Assembly: GCF_004365915.1 (NCBI RefSeq) | Contig: NZ_SODI01000001.1 | Span: 992,001-1,056,000, forward strand | DNA: 64,000 nucleotides | DNA from: Cryobacterium psychrophilum | GTDB taxonomy: Bacteria; Actinomycetota; Actinomycetes; Actinomycetales; Microbacteriaceae | Direction of reading: 5' to 3' | Shown here: one piece after another, positions 26,332 through 35,490 of the stretch | How the letters are laid out: the number at the start of each line of letters is the position of its first letter | How positions within the stretch are numbered: the stretch's first letter is position 1 | The notes under the pieces: generated by a model | The model's input: the letters and a program-made list of their open reading frames with translations, nothing else | Told to the model about the DNA's origin: nothing | Database searches by the model: none | Program-made: the position numbers and the translations under genes

Positions 26332-27807
26332 TCAGACGGGGATGTTCTCCGATTTGCGGGCTTCACGGGCCGAATTCTTCGGCGGAAGCAGGGTGTCCGC
26401 CTGCTCAAGCGACATGCCGTTGGTCTCCGGAATCTTCGCGAGCACGAACCAGAACGACAGGCCGGCGAAGAGCGCGTACAGGCCATAGGTGATGGGCAGG
26501 GACAGCTCCGCCATCGGGGGAAAGCTCACGGTGATCAAGAAGTTGGCGATCCACTGCGCGGCTGCTGCCAGGCCAAGCGCCTTGGCCCGAATGGCGTTCG
26601 GGAAGATTTCTCCCAGCAACACCCAGACGACAGGACCCCACGAGGCGCCGAACGAAATAACGAAGAGGTTCGCCGCCACGAGGGCGATCGGCGCCCAGGC
26701 ATCCGGCAGGCTCAGCGTCCCGTTGACCGTCTCGGACTGGCTGAACGCCACGGCCATGGTGGCCAGCGACACGGTCATGCCGATCGAGCCGGCGAGGAGG
26801 ATGGGGCGCCGGCCAATCCGGTCGACGAGGGCAATCGCCACGAGGGTCACGAGAATGTTGGTCACCGAGGTGATGACCGAGATCGTGAGGGAGCTGCTCT
26901 CCTCGAAGCCCACGGCCTCCCACAGGGTTGTGGAGTAGTAGAAGATCACGTTGATGCCCACGAACTGCTGGAACACCGAGAGAATGATCCCCACCCACAC
27001 GACGGGCTTGAGGCCGAAGGCCGTGCCACGCAGGGACCCCGAGCGCTGGGATCGCTGGTCGTTGGTGATCGATTCGTTCATGTCGCGCAGTTCGCGGTCG
27101 ACGTCGCCCGTGGGCCAGAGGCGCACGAACACGGTGCGAGCTTCGCTTTCGCGGCCCTTGAGCACCAGGAATCGCGGGGACTCGGGCAGCAGGTAGGCGA
27201 CGGCGCCGTAGACGATGGCAGGCACGGCACCGGCCAGGAACATCCAGCGCCAGGCCTCGAGACCGAGCCAGTACGTTCCGCTCGCGCCCCCCGCGGCGTT
27301 GGCGAACACGGCGTCGGACAGGAGCGCCGTGAAGATTCCCAGGGTGATTGCGAGCTGCTGCAGCGACCCCAGGCGTCCGCGCATGTGGCGCGGGGAGATC
27401 TCGGCGATGTACGCGGGGGCAACGACCGACGCCAGCCCAATCCCCAGGCCACCGACAACGCGCCACACAATGAGGTCGACGACGCCGAAGGCCAAGCCGG
27501 AGCCGATCGAGCTCGCGAGGAACACGATGCCACCCACAATCATCATGGGGATGCGTCCATAGCGGTCGGCGAAGCGCCCACCGAAGAAAGCACCCGCCGC
27601 AGCACCGAGGAGTGCGCAGGCCACGGCGAAGCCGGTGAGGACCCCGCTCAGGGCGAACTCGTCCTGCACGGCATTGACGGCACCGTTGATGACCGAGGAG
27701 TCGAAGCCGAAGAGGAACCCTCCGAGCGCCCCGGCAATGGCCAGGACGATGACTTTTCGGTTGGTCCCCTGCTGGCCCGTACTGCTCAGCGTGGTCGTCT
27801 CAGTCAA
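26332..27807 (-). CDS. MFS sugar porter
   Basis: 491 residues, 12 membrane segments, with sugar-porter family motifs: 'GGRFADRYGRIPMM' (loop 2-3), 'RGRLGSLQQLAITLGI', 'PESPRFLVLKGRESEA', 'QQFVGINVIFYYS' (sugar-binding helix 7), 'VDRIGRRPILL' and 'IPETNGMSLEQ'. Proton-coupled or facilitated uptake of a monosaccharide or polyol is expected. I place the start at the TTG (27807), preceded by GGGGAG at proper spacing, giving MTETTTLSSTG; upstream in-frame ATGs (27855, 27909) lack a comparable site. It is not near other sugar genes, so the substrate is unknown. Confidence 0.93.
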   Translation of the reverse strand: MTETTTLSSTGQQGTNRKVIVLAIAGALGGFLFGFDSSVINGAVNAVQDEFALSGVLTGFAVACALLGAAAGAFFGGRFADRYGRIPMMIVGGIVFLASSIGSGLAFGVVDLIVWRVVGGLGIGLASVVAPAYIAEISPRHMRGRLGSLQQLAITLGIFTALLSDAVFANAAGGASGTYWLGLEAWRWMFLAGAVPAIVYGAVAYLLPESPRFLVLKGRESEARTVFVRLWPTGDVDRELRDMNESITNDQRSQRSGSLRGTAFGLKPVVWVGIILSVFQQFVGINVIFYYSTTLWEAVGFEESSSLTISVITSVTNILVTLVAIALVDRIGRRPILLAGSIGMTVSLATMAVAFSQSETVNGTLSLPDAWAPIALVAANLFVISFGASWGPVVWVLLGEIFPNAIRAKALGLAAAAQWIANFLITVSFPPMAELSLPITYGLYALFAGLSFWFVLAKIPETNGMSLEQADTLLPPKNSAREARKSENIPV

Positions 27808-27891
27808 AGTGCCGCTCCCCTGCGTTCTTGAGTCAACGATGTGTTCGGAATGCATCGCCAATTTTTTGCAACCTGCCGAGCCTACGCCTCG

Positions 27892-27920
27892 TACCCCTAT
27901 CCGGGACACCGGTCGGGGTA
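27892..27920. promoter_or_regulatory. Nested inverted repeat upstream of the MFS gene
   Basis: TACCCC ... GGGGTA (27892-27897 / 27915-27920) enclose CCGG-GACA-CCGG. It could be an operator or a leader hairpin for the sugar porter transcript, whose start codon lies 85 bp to the left. Support is by symmetry only. Confidence 0.3.
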
Positions 27921-27963
27921 GCGGCGGGCAGAAGGGAGGAAATCAGGACTGCGGGCTGGAAAC

Positions 27964-27997
27964 GGCACCACGACTGGGCATAGGCCGGCAAGCGCTC
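27964..27997 (-). pseudogene. Vestige of M18-aminopeptidase coding sequence in an intergenic region
   Basis: These 34 bases match 29405-29438 inside the intact M18 aminopeptidase gene at 30 of 34 positions. On the minus strand this segment reads RLPAYAQSWC, against RLQAYAESWC in the intact protein. Both are on the same strand. No continuing similarity is seen on either side, so this is a short remnant of a duplication or rearrangement rather than a gene. Confidence 0.6.
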
Positions 27998-28042
27998 TAA
28001 AGAGTCGGCTGACACCCAGCCGGCCCGGGCTAATCTCAGCTC

Positions 28043-28957
28043 ATGAGCAGGTTTGCGGACACGTGGCGTGCACGGTTGTTGACCACGTTGTCTGGCAATG
28101 ACCGGGGTCGACCGAAGTGGGTCGAGAAGATGGAACTCGGCGACGACATCGGCTTCTTCGGCCCGGGTTCAGCATCGTGGGCGGTGCACGGCGGCATGGC
28201 CACGATGGTGGCGGGCATCCGCGCCCTGCTCATGCAGACCCTGCATCCGGGAGCGATGGCGGGGGTGCACGACTGGTCCCGCTACGAAGAGGACCCGCTC
28301 GGCAGGCTCTCGGGAACGATTCAATGGCTGGTAACCGTGACCTTCGCCAGCACAGAGCAGGCCGTGCACGAGTCGGGCCGGGTGGCCCACTTTCACGACC
28401 GCGTCGCCGGCACCTACCTCGACGCGCAGGGGATGGAGCGCCCCTACCGCGCGGGCGACCCCGAATTGCTGTCGTGGGTTCACGTGGTTTTCACTGATGC
28501 CTTCCTCGCGGCCGAAACGGTGTGGGGCGGCCCGATCCCGGGTGGTGCCGACCAGTACGTGCGCGAGTGGTCGAAGGCCGGCGAACTCGTGGGGGTGATC
28601 GATCCGCCGCTCTCGGAGCGTGACCTGCGCGGCCAGCTTGAGGCCTTTCGCGCCGCGGGAACGCTCAAGAGCGACGAGCGGGTGGCCGAGGCGGTGCGCT
28701 TCATTCGCTACCCACCCCTGCGGCCTTCGATGCTGCCGTTCTACCGCATCATGTTCGCCGGGGCCGTGGCCTCACTGCCCGTGGAATACCGCGAGATGCT
28801 CGGGCTGAAGCGGTCACGGCTGCCGGTGATCTGGGCGACCGGCGTTGTGCTCGGGCTCGTGCGCTCACTGCTCGGCGCTTCGTCGTCGTCGGAAGACGCA
28901 GCCCGGGCGCGCATCGCCCGCATCGACGCCGCGGACAGCAAGCGTTCGCGCGGGTAG
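28043..28957 (+). CDS. Oxygenase MpaB family protein (DUF2236)
   Basis: 304 residues. Typical features of the MpaB/latex-clearing-protein-like family: 'ALLMQTLHPGAMAGVHDWSRYEEDPLGRL' region (conserved His/Asp motif), 'TVTFASTEQAV', 'LLSWVHVVFTDAFLAA' (the WVH...D helix that contributes a haem or metal ligand) and 'AVRFIRYPPLRPSMLPFYR'. Members are mostly alpha-helical haem-type oxygenases or have unknown roles. The ATG at 28043 gives a conventional N terminus. It stands alone. Confidence 0.88.
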   Translation: MSRFADTWRARLLTTLSGNDRGRPKWVEKMELGDDIGFFGPGSASWAVHGGMATMVAGIRALLMQTLHPGAMAGVHDWSRYEEDPLGRLSGTIQWLVTVTFASTEQAVHESGRVAHFHDRVAGTYLDAQGMERPYRAGDPELLSWVHVVFTDAFLAAETVWGGPIPGGADQYVREWSKAGELVGVIDPPLSERDLRGQLEAFRAAGTLKSDERVAEAVRFIRYPPLRPSMLPFYRIMFAGAVASLPVEYREMLGLKRSRLPVIWATGVVLGLVRSLLGASSSSEDAARARIARIDAADSKRSRG

Positions 28958-29030
28958 AACGTCATGGTGGCGACCGGAACGCCAGTCGCCGTGCTCAACT
29001 CGGCCGTTGCCGGGCCTCACGGTCCCGGGG

Positions 29031-30311
29031 TCAGGCCTCGGGTGTGAAGAAGGCGACGATCGCGAGCGAGAGCGCGGCCGGGTCGTTAACGTGGCACAGT
29101 TCACGGGCCGAGTGCATCGACAGCAGCGGCACGCCCACGTCCACGGTGCGGATACCGAGGCGGGTTGCGGTGAGCGGTCCAATGGTCGAGCCGCACGGAA
29201 CAACATTGCTCGACACGAACTCCTGGTACTCAACGCCGGCCTGCTCGCAGGTGCGAGCCCACAGGGCCGCGCCCACGGCATCCGTTGCGTAGCGCTGGTT
29301 CGCGTTGATCTTGAGCAGCGGACCGCCGCCGAGACGGGGCGTATTGGCGGGGTCATGGCGCTCGGAATAGTTGGGGTGCACGGCGTGGCCCGTGTCGGCG
29401 GAGAGGCACCACGACTCGGCATAGGCCTGCAAACGCTGGGAAACGGATGCGCCGAGGCCCGCCGCGATCCGGGTGAGCACGTCGTCGAGCAGGGGCCCGC
29501 TCGCACCCGACCGGGACGCGGAGCCGATCTCCTCGTGATCGAACGCGGCGAGCACGCTGATCGAGCCGGCGGCGGGACTGGCCGCCGCGACGATGAGGGC
29601 GCACAGGCCGGCGTGCACCGACGAGAGGTTGTCCATACGTCCCGCCGCGAAGAGCGAGCCGTCCTGCCCGAACGTTGCCGGGGGCTGGGTGTCGGCCGTG
29701 AGAATGTCGTACCCGGCGACATCCGCTGCCAGGACCCCGGCGAGGGCGGCGAGGTGCGCCACGAGGTCGGCATCGGCGAGGTCGCCCACGCCGAAGACCG
29801 GCGTCATGTGACGCTGCCGGTCGAGCACGAGGCCGTTGTTGACCTCACGGTCCAGGTGCACGGCGAGCTGCGGGATGCGCAGGAACGGGCCGGTGCGCAC
29901 GAGGTGCTCCGTGCCGTCTTTCGTGACGAGGCGGCCGGCAAGTTCAAGTTCGCGGTCGAGCCACGAGTTGAGCAGGGGCCCGCCGTACACCTCGACGCCG
30001 GCTTGAAGCCAGCCGTGAGAGCTAATGGTGGGCTTGGGCTTGAGCTTGAATCCGGGCGAGTCGGTGTGGGCACCGAGCACCCGGAACGGGGTTGCCGGAC
30101 CCGCTGCACCGGGCTGCACCCAGGCGATGATCGCACCGTCGCGCAGCACGAAGTGGCCACCGGCCGCACCCGACCATGCATCGGATTCGCTCAGTCGGGT
30201 GAATCCCTCGGCCTCAAGTCGTCTGGCCACCTCGTTGGCCGCGTGGTACGACGACGGTGAAGCGATGATGAAGCGTGCGAAATCGTCGAGGTAAGCGGGG
30301 GTGGCGTCCAT
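29031..30311 (-). CDS. M18 family aspartyl/general aminopeptidase
   Basis: About 426 residues. Cytoplasmic, dizinc, usually dodecameric aminopeptidase. Metal and catalytic motifs: 'GAHTDSPGFKLKP' (His, Asp), 'FDHEEIGSASRSG' (catalytic Glu-Glu), 'CLSADTGHAVHPNYSERHDP' (Asp and His) and the C-terminal 'LSMHSARELCHVND' (His ligand). Start: ATG at 30311 gives MDATPAYLDDF; an in-frame TTG at 30323 sits close to an AGGAG tract and cannot be excluded. A 34-bp segment near 29405 has a diverged copy in the intergenic region at 27964. Confidence 0.93.
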   Translation of the reverse strand: MDATPAYLDDFARFIIASPSSYHAANEVARRLEAEGFTRLSESDAWSGAAGGHFVLRDGAIIAWVQPGAAGPATPFRVLGAHTDSPGFKLKPKPTISSHGWLQAGVEVYGGPLLNSWLDRELELAGRLVTKDGTEHLVRTGPFLRIPQLAVHLDREVNNGLVLDRQRHMTPVFGVGDLADADLVAHLAALAGVLAADVAGYDILTADTQPPATFGQDGSLFAAGRMDNLSSVHAGLCALIVAAASPAAGSISVLAAFDHEEIGSASRSGASGPLLDDVLTRIAAGLGASVSQRLQAYAESWCLSADTGHAVHPNYSERHDPANTPRLGGGPLLKINANQRYATDAVGAALWARTCEQAGVEYQEFVSSNVVPCGSTIGPLTATRLGIRTVDVGVPLLSMHSARELCHVNDPAALSLAIVAFFTPEA

Positions 30312-30396
30312 GTGTCCATCCAACCACTCCTGCCCGCGGTCCTAGACTGGCCGTTATTGCATCGGTGACTCACATCGGTGACGCGAGGGGACCCCG

Positions 30397-31002
30397 ATGA
30401 CGGATTCGAACGGCAACACCACGTATCCGGCGGGCTGGTACCCGGATCCGTCCGGCGCTCCGGTGCAGCGTTGGTGGAACGGCACGGCCTGGACCGAAGA
30501 CCTGTATGACCCCTCGCTCGCGGTCTATGGGACGACTCCGCCGCTCGTGGCCGGCCAGGGCACGCCGGTGAGCAACGGACTCCTCTGGGTCATTGTTCTG
30601 CTGCCTCTCGTCTCCCTGATCGCGAACGCGCAACTTGACATGACCGCCTACCTGAGGGCTTCCCTTTCGTCGACCGGTCCCATCATCGACCCCGCATACG
30701 CTGTGCTGCAGTTCCTCGGATTCGCCGTCTATGCGGCCACGATTGTGCTGGCCTTCTTCGATCACCGCAGGCTTTCGCGCCTCGGGGTGTCGCGGCCGTT
30801 CCACTGGGCCTGGGCGTTCCTCTGGGGCGCCATCTATGTGTTCGGTCGCACGATCGTCGTGCGCCGCCGCGTGGGCGGCAGCCTGGCACCGATCTGGACG
30901 TGGGCAGCCATCACGGTGCTGACCGTGTTCGTGGCCATCACCAAGATGGCGTCGGCAATCTCCGAATTGGCCCCGGCCCTCGGGAACGCCATCGCCAGCT
31001 AG
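30397..31002 (+). CDS. DUF2510 domain membrane protein
   Basis: 201 residues. The N-terminal DUF2510 motif 'PAGWYPDPSGAPVQRWWNGTAWTEDL' (residues ~11-37, shown only in part here as GWYPDPSG and RWWNGTAWT) is followed by three to four membrane segments ('LLWVIVLLPLVSLIANAQ', 'FLGFAVYAATIVLAFF', 'AWAFLWGAIYVFGRTIVV'). DUF2510 is a short aromatic-rich module found at the N termini of many actinobacterial membrane proteins; no biochemical role is known. Confidence 0.85.
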   Translation: MTDSNGNTTYPAGWYPDPSGAPVQRWWNGTAWTEDLYDPSLAVYGTTPPLVAGQGTPVSNGLLWVIVLLPLVSLIANAQLDMTAYLRASLSSTGPIIDPAYAVLQFLGFAVYAATIVLAFFDHRRLSRLGVSRPFHWAWAFLWGAIYVFGRTIVVRRRVGGSLAPIWTWAAITVLTVFVAITKMASAISELAPALGNAIAS

Positions 31003-31009
31003 CGTCCCG

Positions 31010-31747
31010 TCAGCTCGCTGCGGACGCTTCGGTCTGCAGCGCGGCACGCGCGAAAGCGGCGCCGCCCACGCTCGGTGTCCACGAGTTGCCGTACCAGTCC
31101 TCGGTCGGCTCGAAGACGCCGAGCCGGTTCAGCAGGCGCCATTTCTCCATCAGGAGGCCGTGCACCTTTGCCGTGCTGACCCCGTCGCCGCCCGGTTCCG
31201 CCCAGCCAATGGTCTCAAGGCCCCTGGCCACCGCCACGAGGTATTCCGCCGACTGGTCGAGGGAACGGGTCGCCACAAACAGCAGGAGCAGGCGCGTCGC
31301 GTCTCTCACTTCGGGGACCCGGCTCTTGTGCACCGTCCGGGCGAGGTGCCACCAGAGCGCACGGGGTGAATCCGTGAGCGCACGCCCCTTGGCCGTGCGC
31401 AGCAGCGTTCCCTTGCTGATTCGAAGCAGGCCGACGTCGCGCATGTGCAGGCGCATTTCCCGCAGGGGGCTGATGTGGCTCTCCCGATTCACGGTGACGG
31501 GCCATCCCCAGTCCAGCTCGGTTGTGGCTTCGATCACCACTGACGGCGGCAAGTGCCCGGCCTTCGTCAAGCGGATACCGTCGGCGCCGACGCGCCGCAG
31601 CATCCAGTTGATCTGCTCCACCATTCGCGTCATCGCTCTCGGGTTGAGCAGGATGGGGTCGCTCACCCGAGCCTGCGCGATGAGCCGCCGGAAGCCCGGC
31701 ACGGAGTCTGCGTGCATTCGCGGCTCGAATTGCTGGATGACGTTCAT
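31010..31747 (-). CDS. Conserved hypothetical protein (pRiA4b ORF-3 C-terminal-like)
   Basis: 245 residues, no signal or membrane segment. It contains 'IRLTKAGHLPPSVVIEA', then 'LREMRLHMRDVGLLRISKGTLLRTAKGRALTD' around residues 93-125, a winged-helix-like pattern seen in the C-terminal part of some actinobacterial pRiA4b ORF-3 family proteins. The N-terminal ORF-3 domain itself is not visible. The function is unknown. It is convergent with the DUF2510 gene, 7 bp between stops. Confidence 0.75.
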   Translation of the reverse strand: MNVIQQFEPRMHADSVPGFRRLIAQARVSDPILLNPRAMTRMVEQINWMLRRVGADGIRLTKAGHLPPSVVIEATTELDWGWPVTVNRESHISPLREMRLHMRDVGLLRISKGTLLRTAKGRALTDSPRALWWHLARTVHKSRVPEVRDATRLLLLFVATRSLDQSAEYLVAVARGLETIGWAEPGGDGVSTAKVHGLLMEKWRLLNRLGVFEPTEDWYGNSWTPSVGGAAFARAALQTEASAAS

Positions 31748-31826
31748 CCTTCGAGCCTAGCCACGCCCGCCGAAACCGTTGGTCCCTGCACCATTGCGAG
31801 CGAAAAATGTCGCGTAGCCTTGGAAA

Positions 31827-32306
31827 ATGGCTCGAAGCATCGCAACCAACACCGTCATTGACCTGGACGACCTTCTCGACTGGGTGCGCCCGCGGCACCA
31901 CATGCTGCTCGCAACCACACGCAGGGACGGCCGACCCCAGATCTCACCGGTGTCCGGCGGCGTCGACGCTGAGGGCCGCATCGTGATCGCCACCTATCCC
32001 GGCCGCGCAAAGACCCGCAACGCCGAACGAGACGCGCACGCCTCCGTCGTCGTGTTGTCGGACGAATGGGACGGCGCGTGGGTGCAGATTGATGGTGACG
32101 CCGAGGTACTGCACATGCCGGAGGCCGCCGACGGACTGGTCGACTATTTTCGGTGCATCGCCGGCGAGCACTCCGACTGGGACGAGTACCGCGCGGCCAT
32201 GGCGCTGCAGGACAAGTCGCTCATTCGCGTGACGCCCACCCGGTGGAGCCCCATCGCGACGGGAGGCTTCCCCGCCGACGTCGCCACCCGCCTCGAGGCA
32301 CGCTGA
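31827..32306 (+). CDS. PPOX-class F420-dependent oxidoreductase
   Basis: 159 residues, split beta-barrel flavin/deazaflavin-binding fold of the pyridoxamine-phosphate-oxidase superfamily: 'HHMLLATTRRDGRPQISPVSGGVD', 'IATYPGRAKTRNAERDAHASVVVL', 'GAWVQIDGDAEVLHM' and the C-terminal 'LIRVTPTRWSPI'. The actinobacterial Rv1155-like subgroup uses F420. The substrate is unknown. It precedes the RecQ gene by 41 bp on the same strand, so the two may share a transcript. Confidence 0.88.
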   Translation: MARSIATNTVIDLDDLLDWVRPRHHMLLATTRRDGRPQISPVSGGVDAEGRIVIATYPGRAKTRNAERDAHASVVVLSDEWDGAWVQIDGDAEVLHMPEAADGLVDYFRCIAGEHSDWDEYRAAMALQDKSLIRVTPTRWSPIATGGFPADVATRLEAR

Positions 32307-32347
32307 CCGGCGACCCCACTGTCAGGCGTATCTGACACGCTTGACTC

Positions 32348-34489
32348 ATGACTGATACCCGGGCATCCGCTCTCGAAATTCTTCGCACGCTCGTGGGGCG
32401 TCCCGACGCGGATTTTCACGAGGGCCAGTTCGAGGCCATCGAGACCCTCGTCGATCAGCGGCGCCGCGCCCTCGTTGTGCAACGCACCGGCTGGGGCAAG
32501 TCGGCCGTGTACTTCGTGGCCACCCTGTTGCTGCGCCGCCAGGGAGCAGGACCCACCATCCTGGTATCGCCGTTGCTCGCGCTCATGCGTGACCAGGTTG
32601 CCGCCGCCGCACGCGCCGGCGTGCGCGCGGTCTCGATCAATTCGTCGAACGCCCACGAGTGGGGCGAGGTACTCCAGAAAGTTCAGCGCGACGAGGTCGA
32701 CGTGCTCCTCGTCTCCCCCGAGCGTCTGAACAACCCGTCGTTCCGTGATGAACAGCTCCCGACGCTCATCGCCCGGGTGGGCCTGCTCGTGGTCGATGAG
32801 GCGCACTGCATTTCGGACTGGGGCCACGATTTTCGCCCCGACTACCGGCGCCTGCGTGATCTCATTGCCCAGATGCCCGCCGGTGTTCCCGTTCTCGCCA
32901 CGACGGCCACCGCGAACAGCCGGGTGGTGACCGACGTCGCGGAGCAGATTGCCCAGGCGAACACCGGGTTGCCTCCCGGCTCTGCCGTCAGCCCTGTGGT
33001 CACCATTCGCGGGCCCCTCGCCCGCACGTCACTGCGCCTCGGGGTGCTGCGACTGCCGGATTCCCGCGCCCGGCTCGCCTGGCTGCTGAGCCACCTCGGT
33101 GAACTTCCCGGAAGCGGCATCATCTATACGCTCACGGTTTCTGCGGCTGAAGACACCGCACGACTGCTGCGCGACGCCGGCCACGTCGTGCGCTCGTACA
33201 CGGGCCAGACCGACACCACCGAGAGGGAAGAATCGGAGGGCCTGCTCAAGAAAAATGAGGTGAAGGCTCTCGTCGCCACGAGCGCCCTCGGCATGGGTTT
33301 CGACAAGCCCGACCTCGGTTTCGTGCTGCACCTCGGGGCGCCATCCTCGCCCGTCGCCTACTACCAGCAGGTGGGCCGCGCGGGGCGTGCCACGGCGAAC
33401 GCCGACGTGTTGCTGCTGCCCGGCACTGAAGATGAAGCCATCTGGCACTACTTCGCCACCGCATCGATGCCCAACCAGGCCAAGGCGGAAGCCGTGCTGG
33501 GTGCCCTCACCGAGAACGGGCCGTCTCCCCTCTCGACGCCGGCTCTCGAAACGCGCGTCGACCTGCGCCGCACCCCGCTTGAGCTGCTGCTCAAGGTGCT
33601 CGACGTCGACGGCGCCGTGCGTCGCGTGAAGGGCGGCTGGGTCGCGACGGGAGAACCGTGGGTCTACGACCGGGACCGTTACGAGCGCATCGCCGCCGCG
33701 CGACTCACCGAGCAACGCGCCATGCTGGAATTCGAAAGCACAACGGGCTGCCGCATGGAGTTTCTCCAGCGAGCCCTCGACGATGACACGGCAGTGCCCT
33801 GCGGGCGCTGCGACAACTGCACCGCACCGTGGTATCCGCAGGACGTGCGCGAAGAAGCCGCGAGCGCCGCGACCGCCTCGCTCGACCGCGTTGGCGTCAC
33901 CCTCGACGCCCGCGCCCAGTGGCCCACGGGAATGGCCAGCCTCGGCGTAACCGCTTCCGGCAAGATCGCGCTCGGTGATCGACTGTCCGAAGGTCGAGCG
34001 CTCGCGCGGCTCACCGACCTCGGCTGGGGCGGCGCCCTGCGCGAAATCTTTGAGGGCACCGGCCCGGACACCCCGGCAACGACCGCCATGACGGCCGCGT
34101 GCATCCGGGTGCTCGCCGAGTGGAAATGGCACGAACGCCCGGTCGCCGTGGTGAGCATGCCGTCCCGGCGGCATCCGCTGCTCATTGACTCGGTCGCCCG
34201 CACATTGTCTGAGGTGGGCCGGTTGCCGTGGCTCGGCGATCTGGGCCTGTCGAACGGGGGTCCCACGGGAACGTCCGGCGGTAACAGCGCGTATCGACTC
34301 TCCAACGTCTGGGATCGCTTTGAGGTGGGCGCGGAGCTGGCTGCGGCTCTCGAACCCTTCGCCGGACGCCCGATTCTGCTCGTCGATGATGTGGCTGACA
34401 GCCGCTGGACGCTGACGGTGGCGGGCCGTGAGTTGCGCCGGGCGGGGGCCTCGGCGGTGCTGCCCTTCACGCTCGCCCTGCGCTCGTAG
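32348..34489 (+). CDS. RecQ-like DNA helicase fused to a phosphoribosyltransferase-like domain
   Basis: 713 residues. RecQ-type 3'-5' helicase core: Walker A-like 'TGWGKS' (47-52), 'DEAHCISDWGHDFRPDY' starting at 150, 'LATTATANSRV', and the second RecA domain with 'GMGFDKPDLGFVLH' and 'QQVGRAGRA'. A zinc-binding element 'VPCGRCDNC' plus an upstream Cys follows (about residues 470-492). Beyond residue ~560 the protein continues into a domain ending 'RPILLVDDVADSRWTLTVAGREL', whose DD-VADSRWT (680-688) matches a PRPP-binding loop. It lacks the HRDC domain of E. coli RecQ. Similar fusions occur in actinobacteria; the purpose of the PRTase-like part is unknown. Confidence 0.92.
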   Translation: MTDTRASALEILRTLVGRPDADFHEGQFEAIETLVDQRRRALVVQRTGWGKSAVYFVATLLLRRQGAGPTILVSPLLALMRDQVAAAARAGVRAVSINSSNAHEWGEVLQKVQRDEVDVLLVSPERLNNPSFRDEQLPTLIARVGLLVVDEAHCISDWGHDFRPDYRRLRDLIAQMPAGVPVLATTATANSRVVTDVAEQIAQANTGLPPGSAVSPVVTIRGPLARTSLRLGVLRLPDSRARLAWLLSHLGELPGSGIIYTLTVSAAEDTARLLRDAGHVVRSYTGQTDTTEREESEGLLKKNEVKALVATSALGMGFDKPDLGFVLHLGAPSSPVAYYQQVGRAGRATANADVLLLPGTEDEAIWHYFATASMPNQAKAEAVLGALTENGPSPLSTPALETRVDLRRTPLELLLKVLDVDGAVRRVKGGWVATGEPWVYDRDRYERIAAARLTEQRAMLEFESTTGCRMEFLQRALDDDTAVPCGRCDNCTAPWYPQDVREEAASAATASLDRVGVTLDARAQWPTGMASLGVTASGKIALGDRLSEGRALARLTDLGWGGALREIFEGTGPDTPATTAMTAACIRVLAEWKWHERPVAVVSMPSRRHPLLIDSVARTLSEVGRLPWLGDLGLSNGGPTGTSGGNSAYRLSNVWDRFEVGAELAAALEPFAGRPILLVDDVADSRWTLTVAGRELRRAGASAVLPFTLALRS

Positions 34490-34620
34490 CCGGCGGCGAC
34501 CCGCGCCCGATTCACCGCCACACAAGGTAACCGGAATATTTCACCCTCGCGGTCGCTTGTTACGCTACGGAAGCCGCCACTGCGGCTCCGCAGATCATTG
34601 ATTCCCGAAGGCCAGTACTT

Positions 34621-35430
34621 ATGAAGCTCACGCTCCCCACAGCAGCACTCCTCACAGCGGTCGCCCTTACTTTCACCGGCTGCGCCGCTTCGGGTAGCGG
34701 TTCGACCTCCGAGACCGGCGCCGACACGTCGCTCAGCGCCGTGCAGGACGCCGGCGTGCTGACCGTGGGGACCGAGGGAACCTACCGACCGTTCTCGTTC
34801 CATGAAGACGGCTCGGGAAAGCTCACCGGCTACGACGTCGACGTCGTCACGGCCGTCGCCGAGGAAATCGGGGTATCGGTCGCCTTCGAGGAGACCCAAT
34901 GGGACGCCATCTTCGCCGGCCTGACCGCCGGCCGCTTCGACGTGATCGCGAACCAGGTGTCCATCACGCCGGAGCGCACGGAGGCCTACACGTTCTCGAC
35001 GCCCTACACCTACTCGACCGGCGTGATTGTGGTTCCCACCGACAACACGTCCATCACCTCCTTCGAGAGCCTGTCCGGCAAGAAAACGGCCCAGTCGCTC
35101 ACCAGCAACTGGAACACTCTCGCGACCGAGAGCGGTGCCATCGTCGAAGGTGTTGAGGGGTGGGCGCAGTCCGTCGCGCTCGTCGAGCAGGGTCGAGTGG
35201 ATGCCACGATCAACGACAAGCTCACGTTCCTCGACTACAAGAAGCAGACCGGTGCAGACGGCCTGAAGATCGCCGCCGAGACGAGCGACCGTTCGGAGAG
35301 CGCGTTTGCGATCGCCAAGGGCGGCACGGCACTGGCGACCGCCATTGACACGGCGTTGGCCACGTTGAAAGAGAATGGAACCCTGGCCACGATCTCCGAC
35401 AAGTACTTCGGCGCGGACGTCAGCCAGTAA
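34621..35430 (+). CDS. Polar amino-acid ABC transporter substrate-binding lipoprotein
   Basis: 269 residues. The signal peptide MKLTLPTAALLTAVALTFTGC gives a lipidated Cys 21 (lipobox FTGC). The family 3 solute-binding domain follows: 'VLTVGTEGTYRPFSFHEDGSGKLTGYDVDVV', 'VAFEETQWDAIFAGLTAGRFDVIANQVSITPER' and 'KYFGADVSQ' at the end. It resembles cystine/polar amino-acid binders (FliY/TcyA-like). GAAGG lies upstream at 34606-34610. First gene of a three-gene cluster with permease and ATPase, so it is a complete importer. Confidence 0.94.
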   Translation: MKLTLPTAALLTAVALTFTGCAASGSGSTSETGADTSLSAVQDAGVLTVGTEGTYRPFSFHEDGSGKLTGYDVDVVTAVAEEIGVSVAFEETQWDAIFAGLTAGRFDVIANQVSITPERTEAYTFSTPYTYSTGVIVVPTDNTSITSFESLSGKKTAQSLTSNWNTLATESGAIVEGVEGWAQSVALVEQGRVDATINDKLTFLDYKKQTGADGLKIAAETSDRSESAFAIAKGGTALATAIDTALATLKENGTLATISDKYFGADVSQ

Positions 35431-35490
35431 CTCGCCCGCACCGGTCGCGCTGCGAACCCGAACACTGACACGCACGGAGGAGCGGAGCCC

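Noticed and set aside
34572-34586. Riboswitch ahead of the amino-acid transporter
   Set aside because: Only a small GCCGC/GCGGC hairpin is present; no conserved riboswitch core could be recognised.
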